64,000 bases of DNA from Panulirus ornatus (Eukaryota > Arthropoda > Malacostraca > Decapoda > Palinuridae): contig NC_092225.1 of NCBI RefSeq assembly GCF_036320965.1, forward strand, positions 38,903,669 to 38,967,668, given 5' to 3'. The position numbers and the translations under genes are program-made. This document shows, in pieces, positions 17,700 through 32,528 of this stretch. Position 1 is the first letter of the stretch; each line of letters opens with the position of its first letter. The notes below the pieces were generated by a model. That model made no database searches. It worked only from the letters and a program-made list of their open reading frames with translations, and was not told the DNA's origin.

Positions 17700-17702
17700 T
17701 AT
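17621..17702. repeat. (TA)n microsatellite
   Basis: TA array between an RTE 5' UTR fragment on the left and an RTE 3' tail (minus) on the right. Confidence 0.97.
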
Positions 17703-19638
17703 TTTCCCTTGTCGCTGTCTCCCGCGTTTGCGAGGTAGCGCAAGGAAACAGACGAAAGAAATGGCCCAACCCACCCCCATACACATGTATATACATAAAC
17801 ATCCACACACGCAAATATACATACCTACACAGCTTTCCATGGTTTACCCCAGACGCTTCACATGCCCTGATTTCAATCCACTGACGTGCGACTACAGATT
17901 TTCTCCATTCAAACCTACCTCCCAATTCACTTGACCCTCAACCCTACTGTACCTAATAACCTTGCTCTTCTTCACATTACTCTTAACTTTCTTCTTTCAC
18001 ACACTTTACCAAACTCAGTCAACCCCGGTATACCACGTCGATCCAATTCACTCTATTCCTTGCCCGCCTTTCACCCTCCTGCATGTTCAGGCCCCGATCA
18101 CACAAAATCTTTTTCACTCCATCTTTCCACCTCCAATTTGGTCTCCCAATTCTCCTCGTTCCCTCCACCTCCGAAACATATATCCTCTTGGCCAATCTTT
18201 CCTCACTCATTCTCTCCATGTGCCCAAACCATTTCAAAACACCCTCTTCTGTCCTCTCAACCACGCTCCTTTTATTTCCACACATCTCTCTTACCCTTAC
18301 GTTACTTACTCGATCAAACCACCTCACACCACACATAGTCCTCAAACATCTCATTTCCAGCATATCCAACCTCCTGCGCACAACTCTATCCATAGCCCAC
18401 GCCTCGCAACCATACAACATTGTTGGAACCGCTATTCCTTCAAACATACCCATTTTTGCTTTCCGAGATAATGTTCTCGACCTCCACACATTCTTCAAGG
18501 CTACAGGATTTTCACCCCCTCCCCCACCCTATGATCCACTTCCGCTTCCATGGTTCCATCCGCTGCCAGATCCACTCCCAGATATCTACAACACTTTACT
18601 TCCTACAGTTTTTCTACATTCAAACCTACCTCCCAATTGACTTGACCCTCAACCCTACTGTACCTAATAACCTTGCTCTTCTTCACATTACTCTTAACTT
18701 TCTTCTTTCACACACTTTACCAAACTCAGTCACCAGCTTCTGCAGTTTCTCACATGAGTCTGCCACCAGCGCTGTATCATCAGCGAACAACAACTGACTC
18801 ACTTCCCGGCTCTCTCATCCTCAACAGACTTCATACTTGCCCCTCTTTCCAAAACTCTTGCATTCACCTCCCTAACAACCACATCCATAAACAAATTAAA
18901 CAACCATGGAGACATCACACAACCCTGCCGCAAACCTACATTCACTGAGAACCAATCACTTTCCTCTCTTCCTACACGTACACATGCCTTACATCCTCGA
19001 TAAAAACTTTTCACTGCTTCTAACAACTTGCCTCCAACACCATATATTCTTAATACCTTCCACAGAGCATCTCTATCAACTCTATCATATGCCTTCTCCA
19101 GATCCATAAATGCTACATATAAATCCATTTGCTTTTCTAAGTATTTCTCACATACATTCTTCAAAGCAAACACCTGATCCACACATCCTCTACCACTTCT
19201 GAAACCACACTGCTCTTCCCCAATCCGATGCTCTATACATGCCTTCACCCTCTCGATCAATACCCTCCCACATAATTTACCAGGATTACTCAACAAACTT
19301 ATACCTCCGTAATTTGAGCACTCACTCTTATCCCCTTTGCCTTTGTACAATGGCACTATGCACGTATTCCGCTAATCCTCAGGCACCTCACCATGTGTCA
19401 TACATACATTAAATAACCTTACCAACCAGTCAACAATACAGTCACCCCCTTTTTTGATAAATTCCACTGCAATACCATCCAAACCTGCTGCCTTGCCGGC
19501 TTTCATCTTCCGCAAAGCTTTTACTACCTCTTCTCTGTTTACCAAATCATTTTCCCTAACCCTCTCACTTTGCACACCACCTAGACCAAAACACCCTATA
19601 TCTGCCACTCTATCATCAAACACATTCAACAAACCTTA

Positions 19639-19640
<2 letters not shown>
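17703..19640 (-). mobile_element. RTE-A copy, RT to 3' UTR, with internal duplicated segment
   Basis: Minus strand, from the linker (19640, in LNVFDDRVAD) to the tail box at 17712-17740. RT and C-terminal motifs are good, with open pieces 19632-19372, 19356-18799 and 18498-18019. Between the stop codon (18021-18019) and the 3' UTR lies an extra ~130 bp, 17886-18018, that duplicates RT coding sequence 18602-18727 of the same copy, including the rare CTTCTTCACATTACTC variant. Frames are closed by a stop near 19370 and an indel near 18798. Confidence 0.88.

Positions 19641-19727
<87 letters not shown>
19641..19727. repeat. (TA)n microsatellite
   Basis: TA array between a 5'-truncated RTE end on the left and the 3' tail of the best RTE copy on the right. 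Confidence 0.97.
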
Positions 19728-19730
<3 letters not shown>

Positions 19731-22700
19731 TTTTATACTTTGTCGCTGTCTCCCGCGTTTGCGAGGTAGCGCAAGGAAACAGACGAAAGAAATGGCCCCA
19801 CCCCCCCCCCCCCCATACACATGTATATACATACGTCCACACACGCAAATATACATACCTACACAGCTCTCCATGGTTTACCCCAGACGCTTCACATGCC
19901 TTGATTCAATCCACTGACAGCACGTCAACCCCGGTATACCACATCGCTCCAATTCACTCTATTCCTTGCCCTCCTTTCACCCTCCTGCATGCTCAGGCCC
20001 CGATCACACAAAATCTTTTTCACTCCATCTTTCCACCTCCAATTTGGTCTCCCTCTTCTCCTCGTTCCCTCCACCTCCGACACATATATCCTCTTGGTCA
20101 ATCTTTCCTCACTCATTCTCTCCATGTGCCCAAACCACTTCAAAACACCCTCTTCTGCTCACTCAACCACGCTCTTTTTATTTCCACACATCTCTCTTAC
20201 CCTTACGTTATTAACTCGATCAAACCACCTCACACCACACATTGTCCTCAAACATCTCATTTCCAGCACATCCATCCTCCTGCGCACAACTCTATCCATA
20301 GCCCACGCCTCGCAACCATACAACATTGTTGGAACCACTATTCCTTCAAACATACCCATTTTTGCTTTCCGAGATAATGTTCTCGACTTCCACACATTCT
20401 TCAAGGCCCGCAGAATTTTCGCCCCCTCCCCCACCCTATGATCCACTTCCGCTTCCATGGTTCCATCCGCTGCCAAGTCCACTCCCAGATATCTAAAACA
20501 CTTCACTTCCTCCAGTTTTTCTCCATTCAAACTCACCTCCCAATTGACTTGACCCTCAACCCTACTGTACCTAATAACCTTGGTCTTATTCACATTTACT
20601 CTTAACTTTCTTCTTCCACACACTTTACCAAACTCAGTCACCAGCTTCTGCAGTTTCTCACATGAATCAGCCACCAGCGCTGTATCATCAGCGAACAACA
20701 ACTATCTCACTTCCCAAGCTCTCTCATCCCCAACAGACTTCATACTTGCCCCTCTTTCCAAAACTCTTGCATTTACCTCCCTAAAAACCCCATCCATAAA
20801 CAAATTAAACAACCATGGAGACATCACACACCCCTGCCGCAAACCTACATTCACTGAGAACCAATCACTTTCCTCTCTTCCTACACGTACACATGCCTTA
20901 CATCCTCGATAAAAACTTTTCACTGCTTCTAACAACTTTCCTCCCACACCATATATTCTTAATACCTTCCACAGAGCATCTCTATCAACTCTATCATATG
21001 CCTTCTCCAGATCCATAAATGCTACATACAAATCCATTTGCTTTTCTAAGTATTTCTCACATACATTCTTCAAAGCAAACACCTGATCCACACATCCTCT
21101 ACCACTTCTGAAACCACACTGCTCTTCCCCAATCTGATGCTCTGTACATGCCTTCACCCTCTCAATCAATACCCTCCCATATAATTTACCAGGAATACTC
21201 AACAAACTTATACCTCTGTAATTTGAGCACTCACTCTTATCCCCTTTGCCTTTGTACAATGGCACTATGCACGCATTCCGCCAATCCTCAGGCACCTCAC
21301 CATGAGTCATACATACATTAAATAACCTTACCAACCAGTCAACAATACAGTCACCCCCTTTTTTAATAAATTCCACTGCAATACCATCCAAACCTGCTGC
21401 CTTGCCGGCTTTCATCTTCCGCAAAGCTTTCACTACCTCTTCTCTGTTTACCAAATCATTTTCCCTAACCCTCTCACTTTGCACACCACCTCGACCAAAA
21501 CACCCTGTATGTGCCACTCTATCATCAAACACATTCAACAAACCTTCAAAATTCTCACTCCATCTCCTTCTCACATCACCACTACTTGTTATCACCTCCC
21601 CATTTGCGCCCTTCACTGAAGTTCCCATTTGCTCCCTTGTCTTACGCACTTTATTTACCTCCTTCCAGAACATCTTTTTATTCTCCCTAAAATTTAATGA
21701 TACTCTCTCACCCCAACTCTCATTTGCCCTTTTTTTCACCTCTTGCAACTTTCTCTTGACCTCCTGTCTCTTTCTTTTATACATCTCCCACTCAATTGCA
21801 TTTTTTCCCTGCAAAAATCGTCCAAATGCCTCTCTCTTCTCTTTCACTAATACTCTTACTTCTTCATCCCACCACTCACTACCCTTTCTAATCAACCCAC
21901 CTCCCACTCTTCTCATGCCACAAGCATCTTTTGCGCAATCCATCACTGATTCCCTAAATACATCCCATTCCTCCCCCACTCCCCTTACTTCCATTGTTCT
22001 CACCTTTTTCCATTCTGTACTCTGTCTCTCCTGGTACTTCCTCACACAGGTCTCCTTCTCAAGCTCACTTCCTCTCACCACCCTCTTCACCCCAACATTC
22101 ACTCTTCTTTTCTGAAAACCAATACAAATCTTCACCTTAGCCTCCACAAGATAATGATCAGACATCCCACCAGTTGCACCTCTCAGCACATTAACATCCA
22201 AAAGTCTCTCTTTCGCACGCCTGTCAATTAACACGTAATCCAATAACGCTCTCTGGCCATCTCTCCTACTTACATAAGTATACTTATGTATATCTCGCTT
22301 TTTAAACCAGGTATTCCCAATCATCAGTCCTTTTTCAGCACATAAATCTACAAGCTTTTCACCATTTCCATTTACCACACTAAACACCCCATGTATACCA
22401 ATTATTCCGTCAACTGCCACATTTCTCACCTTTGCATTCAAATCACCCATCACTATAACCCGGTCTCGTGCATCAAAACCACTAACACACTCATTCAGCT
22501 GCTCCCAAAACACTTGCCTCTCTTGATCTTTCTTCTCATGCCCAGGTGCATATGCACCAATAATCACCCACCTCTCTCCATCAACTTTCAGTTTTACCCA
22601 TATTAATCGAGAATTTACTTTCTTACACTCTATCACATACTCCCAGAACTCCTGTTTCAGGAGTATTGCTACTCCTTCCCTTGCTCTTGTCCTCTCACTA

Positions 22701-23044
22701 ACCCCTGACTTTACTCCCCAGACATTCCCAAACCACTCTTCCCCTTTACCCTTGAGCTTCGTTTCACTCAGAGCCATAACATCCAGGTTCCTTTCCTCAA
22801 ACATACTACCTATCTCTCTTTTTTTCACATCTTGGTTACATCCACACACATTTAGGCACCCCACTCTGAGCCTTCGAGGAGGATGAGCACTCCCCGCGTG
22901 ACTCCTTCTTCTGTTTCCCATTTTAGAAAGTTAATACAAGGAGGCGAGGATTTCTGGCCCCCCGCTCCCGTCCCCTCTAGTCGCTTTCTACGACACGCGA
23001 GGAATACGTGGGAAGTATTCTTTCACCCCTATCCCCAGGAATAA
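19728..23044 (-). mobile_element. RTE-A copy, full length, best preserved
   Basis: Complete element in minus orientation: 5' terminus CCTGGGGATAGGGG at about 23043, a 5' UTR of ~120 bp, a 999-codon frame (22921-19925), a 3' UTR of ~190 bp including a C-run (sense G-run) at 19797-19813, the tail box and an A-run next to (TA)n. It is the best reference for the family in this window. Its 5' flank (TG repeat then GOT1-flank segment) matches that of the copy at 7958. Confidence 0.95.
19925..22921 (-). pseudogene. RTE EN-RT polyprotein, intact frame with two nonsense codons
   Basis: One uninterrupted phase from ATG 22921 to TGA 19925, 999 codons, the usual length for RTE ORFs. APE-type EN: LSETKLK (51-57), GAYAPG (122-127), GDLN (159-162), LLDYVLID (226-233) and SDH (254-256). 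RT about 530-760: MDLEKAYDRVD (636-646), GLRQGC (693-698) and FADD (743-746). The C-terminus has LYGCEAW, WFGHMERM and RGRPNWRW motifs. Only two lesions are seen: CAG to TAG at codon 740, three residues before FADD, and AGA to TGA near 20159 (VVE-stop). Start choice: ATGGGAAACAGAAG is conserved in other copies after an AT-rich leader. As it stands it encodes EN plus most of the RT but no complete catalytic core. Confidence 0.92.
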
Positions 23045-23474
<430 letters not shown>

Positions 23475-23711
23475 TTTTTTTTTCAAAGCATTCGCCATTT
23501 CCCGCATTAGCTAGGTAGCGTTAAGAACAGAGGGCTGGGCCTTTGAGTGAATATCCTCACCTGGCCCCCTTCTCTGTTCCTTCTTTTGGAAAAATTAAAA
23601 AAAATATAGAGGGGAGGATTTCCAGCCCCCTGCTTCCTCCCCTTTTAGTCGCCTTCTACGACACGCAGAGAATACGTGTGAAGTATTCTTTTTCCCCTAC
23701 CCCTAGGATAT
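23475..23711 (-). mobile_element. Short RTE-derived (SINE-like) element, copy 6
   Basis: Minus-oriented copy with tail box near 23500-23525 and 5' end at about 23711 (CCTAGGGGTAGGGG, a mutated form of CCCTGGGGATAGGGG). It ends against the 3' flank of NDUFS4 with no TA tract on that side, so this is one of the few clean element/unique junctions. Confidence 0.8.
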
Positions 23712-24013
23712 AAAACCAAAAATGGTCAAGACATAACAAAAAATACTCAGATTGAGAATTTAATGAATCAGGATTTCTAAGATAATTTTACATTGGCAAT
23801 ACAAATCCAATAGAATCACAGAAATACCACTAATTTTAAACATATAATTTCTGCTTCATTAGAACAACTGTACAGGCAGAGTACATGTACCTGATTAAGT
23901 AAAATGTCTATCATTATATTTGTAACATAATGAAACGTACTACTGATGGTGCTGATCCTATACAGAGGTGTTATTAATACAATACATTCTAACAATTGAG
24001 GGAACACGATAAT
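23712..24013 (-). other. NDUFS4 3' flank / probable 3' UTR
   Basis: About 300 bp of A/T-rich sequence that occurs once in the window. An ATTAAA hexamer (minus strand, 23764-23759) could serve as a polyadenylation signal. No obvious poly-A tract marks the end of a retrocopy. No other gene is visible. Confidence 0.5.
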
Positions 24014-24574
24014 CTATTTTTTGGATCGTCGGGTTCGCTTGTTCCATGAAAAATTAGCACCATAACTCTTAACATGTGGAGGTTTAAGAGAGGGATCTTC
24101 AGTTTCCCACTCCCATCCATTCTTTTCACAAAATGCTATGGCATCCTCTCGAGCAGTGAAGGAGACCTCCATGTTTGAAAGTGGATCAGCAGTTGAGGCC
24201 CACCCCATCAAGGGGTTCTCCCAACGTTCACGTTGATCAAATGTTATACGACACTTGTGGATGTTGTTAGTACCAGACTGCATGGCATTCTTAGTCGGCA
24301 TCTTGATCAATACACGTCGAGTTTTGATGTGTTCTTCTGGAACGCCACTAATTGGTGTTAAATCAGTCGGAGTGTCAATGGTGATATAACCAGCAAAAGC
24401 CTTCTCATGCTTGACCTCTTCTGGGTTGAGTGACTTGCGAGCATCACATGGTTCCACTTGTTTCACTGTCAAGTCATCTACATGCCTTACAGCTGATGTA
24501 CTAAGAGTTCGTACCTTTGACTGCACAGCTCTTGGTAATCGAGATAAAAGAAAATTTCCAACCCGAGGAGCCAT
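24014..24574 (-). CDS. NDUFS4: NADH dehydrogenase iron-sulfur protein 4 (complex I 18 kDa subunit), single exon
   Basis: Complete 186-residue frame for the NDUFS4/AQDQ accessory subunit of mitochondrial complex I, which helps assemble and stabilise the NADH-dehydrogenase module. Residues 1-~35 are Arg/Ser-rich without acidic residues ([20 protein letters not shown]), typical of a matrix-targeting presequence. The conserved core follows: [37 protein letters not shown] (about 115-134), EKNGW, and the C-terminal [14 protein letters not shown]. Length is close to animal orthologues. The start is the first ATG, and the N-terminus begins flush with (TA)n, so no 5' UTR or promoter is recognisable. 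There is no intron, although vertebrate orthologues have several, so this may be a processed retrocopy; an intronless native gene cannot be excluded. No stop or frameshift is present, suggesting selection or recent origin. Confidence 0.93.
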   Translation of the reverse strand: MAPRVGNFLLSRLPRAVQSKVRTLSTSAVRHVDDLTVKQVEPCDARKSLNPEEVKHEKAFAGYITIDTPTDLTPISGVPEEHIKTRRVLIKMPTKNAMQSGTNNIHKCRITFDQRERWENPLMGWASTADPLSNMEVSFTAREDAIAFCEKNGWEWETEDPSLKPPHVKSYGANFSWNKRTRRSKK

Positions 24575-24576
24575 TG

Positions 24577-24663
<87 letters not shown>
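24575..24663. repeat. (TA)n microsatellite
   Basis: Fills the 89 bp between the NDUFS4 start codon (minus) and a 5'-truncated RTE (plus). Any promoter of NDUFS4 would have to lie within or beyond it. Confidence 0.97.
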
Positions 24664-24667
<4 letters not shown>

Positions 24668-27561
24668 GAGAGATAGGTAGTATGTTTGAGGAAAGGAACC
24701 TGGATGTTTTGGCTCTGAGTGAAACGAAGCTCAAGGGTAAAGGGGAAGAGTGGTTTGGGAATGTCTGGAGAGTAAAGTCAGGGGTTAGTGAGAGGACAAG
24801 AGCAAGGGAAGGAGTAGCAATACTCCTGAAACAGGGGTTGTGGGAGTATGTGATAGAGTGTAAGAAAGTAAATTCTCGATTAATATGGGTAAAACTGAAA
24901 GTTGATGGAGAGAGGTGGGTGATTATTGGTGCATATGCACCTGGGCATGAGAAGAAAGATCAAGAGAGGCAAGTGTTTTGGGAGCAGCTGAATGAGTGTG
25001 TTAGTGGTTTTGATGCACGAGACCGGGTTGTAGTGATGGGTGATTTGAATGCAAAGGTGAGTAATGTGGCAGTTGAGGGAATAATTGGTATACATGGGGT
25101 GTTCAGTGTTGTAAATGGAAATGGTGAAGAGCTTGTAGATTTATGTGCTGAAAAAGGACTGATGATTGGGAATACCTGGTTTAAAAAGCGAGATATACAT
25201 AAGTATACTTATGTAAGTAGGAGAGATGGCCAGAGAGCGTTATTGGATTACGTGTTAATTGACAGGCGTGCGAAAGAGAGACTTTTGGACGTAAATGTGC
25301 TGAGAGGTGCAACTGGAGGGATGTCTGATCATTATCTTGTGGAGGCTAAGGTGAAGATTTGTATGGGTTTTCAGAAAAGAAGAGTGAATGTTGGGGTGAA
25401 GAGGGTGGTGAGAGTAAGTGAGCTTGAGAAGGAGACCTGTGTGAGGAAGTACCAGGAGAGACTGAGTAAAGAATGGAAAAAGGTGAGAACAATGGAAGTA
25501 AGGGGAGTGGGGGAGGAATGGGATGTATTTAGGGAATCAGTGATGGATTGCGCAAAAGATGCTTGTGGCATGAGAAGAGTGGGAGGTGGGTTGATTAGAA
25601 AGGGTAGTGAGTGGTGGGATGAAGAAGTAAGAGTATTAGTGAAAGAGAAGAGAGAGGCATTTGGACGATTTTTGCAGGGAAAAAATGCAGTTGAGTGGGA
25701 GATGTATAAAAGAAAGAGACAGGAGGTCAAGAGAAAGGTGCAAGAGGTGAAAAAAAGGGCAAATGAGAGTTGGGGTGAGAGAGTATCATTAAATTTTAGG
25801 GAGAATAAAAAGATGTTCTGGAAGGAGGTAAATAAAGTGCGTAAGACAAGGGAGCAAATGGGAACTTCAGTGAAGGGCGCAAATGGGGAGGTGATAACAA
25901 GTAGTGGTGATGTGAGAAGGAGATGGAGTGAGTATTTTGAAGGTTTGTTGAATGTGTTTGATGATAGAGTGGCAGATATAGGGTGTTTTGGTCGAGGTGG
26001 TGTGCAAAGTGAGAGGGTTAGGGAAAATGATTTGGTAAACAGAGAAGAGGTAGTGAAAGCTTTGCGGAAGATGAAAGCCGGCAAGGCAGCAGGTTTGGAT
26101 GGTATTGCAGTGGAATTTATTAAAAAAGGGGGTGACTGTATTGTTGACTGGTTGGTAAGGTTATTTAATGTATGTATGACTCATGGTGAGGTGCCTGAGG
26201 ATTGGCGGAATGCGTGCATAGTGCCATTGTACAAAGGCAAAGGGGATAAGAGTGAGTGCTCAAATTACAGAGGTATAAGTTTGTTGAGTATTCCTGGTAA
26301 ATTATATGGGAGGGTATTGATTGAGAGGGTAAAGGCATGTACAGAGCATCAGATTGGGGAAGAGCAGTGTCGTTTCAGAAGTGGTAGAGGATGTGTGGAT
26401 CAGGTGTTTGCTTTGAAGAATGTATGTGAGAAATACTTAGAAAAGCAAATGGATTTGTATGTAGCATTTATGGATCTGGAGAAGGCATATGATAGAGTTG
26501 ATAGAGATGCTCTGTGGAAGGTATTAAGAATATATGGTGTGGGAGGAAAGTTGTTAGAAGCAGTGAAAAGTTTTTATCGAGGATGTAAGGCATGTGTTCG
26601 TGTAGGAAGAGAGGAAAGTGATTAGTTCTCAGTGAATGTAGGTTTGCGGCAGGGGTGTGTGATGTCTCCATGGTTGTTTAATTTGTTTATGGATGGGGTT
26701 GTTAGGGAGGTAAATGCAAGAGTTTTGGAAAGAGGGGCAAGTATGAAGTCTGTTGGGGATGAGAGAGCTTGGGAAGTGAGTCAGTTGTTGTTCGCTGATG
26801 ATACAGCGCTGGTGGCTGATTCATGTGAGAAACTGCAGAAGCTGGTGACTGAGTTTGGTAAAGTGTGTGGAAGAAGAAAGTTAAGAGTAAATGTGAATAA
26901 GAGCAAGGTTATTAGGTACAGTAGGGTTGAGGGTCAAGTCAATTGGGAGGTGAGTTTGAATGGAGAAAAACTGGAGGAAGTGAAGTGTTTTAGATATCTG
27001 GGAGTGGATCTGGCAGCGGATGGAACCATGGAAGCGGAAGTGGATCATAGGGTGGGGGAGGGGGCGAAAATTCTGGGAGCCTTGAAGAATGTGTGGAAGT
27101 CGAGAACATTATCTCGGAAAGCAAAAATGGGTATGTTTGAAGGAATAGTGGTTCCAACAATGTTGTATGGTTGCGAGGCGTGGGCTATGGATAGAGTTGT
27201 GCGCAGGAGGATGGATGTGCTGGAAATGAGATGTCTGAGGACAATGTGTGGTGTGAGGTGGTTTGATCGAGTGAGTAACGTAAGGGTAAGAGAGATGTGT
27301 GGAAATAAAAAGAGCGTGGTTGAGAGAGCAGAAGATGTTGTTTTGAAGTGGTTTGGGCACATGGAGAGGATGAGGGAGGAATGATTGACCAAGAGGATAT
27401 ATGTGTCGGAGGTGGAGGGAGCAAGGAGAAGAGGGAGACCAAATTGGAGGTGGAAAGATGGAGTGAAAAAGATTTTGTGTGATCGGGGCCTGAACATGCA
27501 GGAGGGTGAAAGGAGGGCAAGGAATAGAGTGAATTGGAGCGATGTGGTATACCGGGGTTGA
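24664..27561 (+). pseudogene. RTE EN-RT frame, 5'-truncated, two nonsense codons
   Basis: A single phase is kept from 24664 to TGA 27559. EN motifs ([42 protein letters not shown]) and RT motifs (MDLEKAYDRVD, GLRQGC, FADDTALVADS) are all intact. Lesions are TGG to TAG at 26623-26625 (in the EESDW block) and AGA to TGA at 27382-27384 (EERLTKR block). Accidentally the frame also reads leftward through the TA array, which is not part of the protein. Like the copy at 19728 it has no frameshift, which marks it as young. Confidence 0.9.
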
Positions 27562-27757
27562 CGTGCTGTCAGTGGATTGAATCAAGGCATGTGAAGCGTC
27601 TGGGGTAAACCATGGAAAGCTGTGTAGGTATGTGTATTTGCGTGTGTGGACGTGTGTATATGCATGTGTATGGGGGGGGTTGGGCCATTTCTTTCGTCTG
27701 TTTCCTTGCGCTACCTCGCAAACGCGGGAGACAGCGACAAAGTATAAAAAAAAAAAA
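24664..27757 (+). mobile_element. RTE-A copy, lacking only the 5' UTR and first ~35 codons
   Basis: Begins at AAAGGAGAGATAGGTAGTATG (residues KGEIGSM of the frame) and continues through EN, RT, C-terminus, stop (27559-27561), 3' UTR and tail box to an A-run at 27746-27757. A very short TA tract then leads into a short element of the same orientation. Confidence 0.93.
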
Positions 27758-27767
27758 TATATATATA

Positions 27768-28338
<571 letters not shown>

Positions 28339-28354
28339 AATTCACCTTCATAGT

Positions 28355-28359
<5 letters not shown>
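28339..28359 (+). mobile_element. Penelope-like element 3' tail
   Basis: AATTCACCTTCATAGTATCA is identical, on the opposite strand, to the last 20 bases of the PLE at 30342-30361, and both run into (TA)n on the same side. It is a severely 5'-truncated PLE end, or a piece carried by recombination. Confidence 0.7.
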
Positions 28360-28449
<90 letters not shown>

Positions 28450-28451
28450 CT

Positions 28452-28496
<45 letters not shown>
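28360..28496. repeat. (TA)n array with duplicated AACTTGAT
   Basis: Two TA blocks separated by AACTTGAT at 28448-28455. The same octamer recurs at 28496-28503, where the RTE begins, so the TA/RTE junction itself seems to have been duplicated. Confidence 0.92.
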
Positions 28497-30970
<2,474 letters not shown>

Positions 30971-31316
30971 GTAGAGGTTATGTGGCCTCCCATATCACTT
31001 TCATTTTAAGCTACCTTTATCATTTCCACTTGTGGCCAGCTGTTTCACCTTCATTCATGCCATGTTCATTCATGGCTAGCTGCATCACCATCACTCATGA
31101 CTTTCTGCATCACAGTAACTAAAGTCTTTTTCATGTGCATGATTCTTACAGTGTCTTCCACACCTTCCAACAAATAGTTACTTGCAGTAATGTTTAGTTG
31201 TGTTATATGAGAGTTGTTCTTGGGAATGACTCACCAGAGATGAGAGACAACGTTAGCTGCGGCAGGTTCATGTAAACGTCTACATATTCAAACGTTTCAT
31301 TGTTGGCTGACATTAC
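30971..31316. other. Unassigned sequence
   Basis: About 345 bp with a CATTCATGGCTAGCTGCATCACC-like short internal repetition (31020-31110, CATT/CATCACC words) and no convincing frame. It probably is intron or downstream sequence of the receptor-like exons on the minus strand. Confidence 0.5.
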
Positions 31317-31454
31317 CTTTCTTGTATGTTCCTCCCATGACCCTCGTACTCGGTGTCAGTTTCTTACGGAGATGAAGAGCAAGATACAGGATGTGTTTCG
31401 TGTTGCGCAGACTAAGATGGTGGAGGAGAGCCTCCACATCTGGCTTCTCGCTCA
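31317..31454 (-). CDS. Ionotropic receptor-like gene, further exon
   Basis: A 138-bp open segment bounded on the minus strand by TTTTGATAG (acceptor) and GTAATG (donor). It encodes SEKPDVEALLHHLSLRNTKH-ILYLALHLRKKL.., which resembles the LLHHSLRNT..LYLALHD block I recall from the N-terminal ligand-binding region of crustacean ionotropic receptor-like proteins. The exon starts in phase 1 while exon 2 ends in phase 2, so at least one exon is missing or unrecognised between them. Confidence 0.45.
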
Positions 31455-32117
31455 CTATCAAAACAAAGGTCTCTGGCCATAGTCATAGCTCAGACGTCTC
31501 CAAAAACCTGTGTGATGAATGACTTTCGTTAAACAATCTAATTATTGATGTCCATTAGTCTTCTATAATCTTATATTTGTGTGGATCTTTTTTAGATAAG
31601 TTTCCGCGTCTGGTGAGTCACATTGGAATTTTGTTCGAAATGAATAAGCAATTTCAAAGGGATTCCATATCCAGCTTATCCAAATTCCGATTTTCTCTTC
31701 TTGAGCCTTTTATGTCAACCATCGGTCTAAGCGTTATGATCTATGTAAAGTGAAATATTGGATACAACGGACATCGTGACGAGGGAAAAAAAGTGAAAGC
31801 GAATCACCCATGAAACGTGTTGCATTGCAATATGATCAGAGTTAAGTAGGATTATGTGTAGTGATAACAGGAGAGCTGAGTTCATGAGTCCATGACTGAA
31901 GGACAAGGATCTGTTGCTCAGTATATTTCTTAAATGTGTTTCCCCATCGAAAACACACATGAAATTCACTTGTACAGACAACGAGAAGCGAGCACTCTCA
32001 GAGTTTTAACCCATATTCATTTAGATCTACACCTCACCGTTAATACAGAAACATATGAACTATACATATAGGAATTGAAGGGATCTCAGTAGCCCGTCCA
32101 AGAGTATCTGAATCCCC

Positions 32118-32153
<36 letters not shown>

Positions 32154-32163
32154 ATCAAGTCAC
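31455..32163 (-). other. Probable intron region of the receptor-like gene
   Basis: No recognisable coding block, although phase requires one more exon here. It is A/T-rich unique sequence with a (TG)16 tract at 32119-32150 just beyond the donor of exon 2. Confidence 0.45.
32119..32150. repeat. (TG)n microsatellite
   Basis: About sixteen TG units in the putative intron, just downstream (minus strand) of the exon 2 donor site. Confidence 0.95.
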
Positions 32164-32331
32164 CTGAAGGCCTGGTTGTCATCATTATGGGTGAGGTGTA
32201 GAATTAGGGCGCGGCAGGTATGTCTGGCTTCCCCCCACAGTCCTTGAAGGAGGTGGTCCTGTGTGTGCTGGTCCTGATCAAACAACGACTCCGCCTCAAC
32301 CACCACGCTGCCCACATCATCAGGTAATTGT
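32164..32331 (-). CDS. Ionotropic receptor-like gene, exon 2
   Basis: A 168-bp segment with acceptor TTTCCTGCAG and donor AG/GTGACT. It continues exon 1 in phase and encodes QLPDDVGSVVVEAESLFDQD then a Trp/Arg/Cys block, LLQGLWGEARHTCRALILHL. The pattern of a VVVEA strand followed by a TCRALIL strand matches the ligand-binding region of arthropod IR-type proteins as I remember them; I cannot confirm it without a search. Confidence 0.5.
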
Positions 32332-32528
32332 CTGCAGGAAACACCAGGGGTAACATGAGGTCCTGTACACTATTTTTTCTTATTCCAGAGTCGCGTCATA
32401 AGCTATAATAAACTTGAAGACACAATTGTATTAATAATCTTTGTCAATTGGTTGATCAGGAATCCAAAAGTACGACAATGCAATTCAATGTTATCAGTAG
32501 ACGCACTAATAATAAAAGACTGGTTTAC

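Noticed and set aside
20815..21018. Recurring 67-residue antisense frame (METSHTPAANL..) in many RTE copies
   Set aside because: It is the shadow of the conserved RT block on the opposite strand; its conservation follows from the RT copies.
21402..22115. 237-residue antisense frame in the EN-RT linker
   Set aside because: Opposite strand of the linker; Ser/Phe/Leu-rich because the sense strand is Glu/Lys/Arg-rich.
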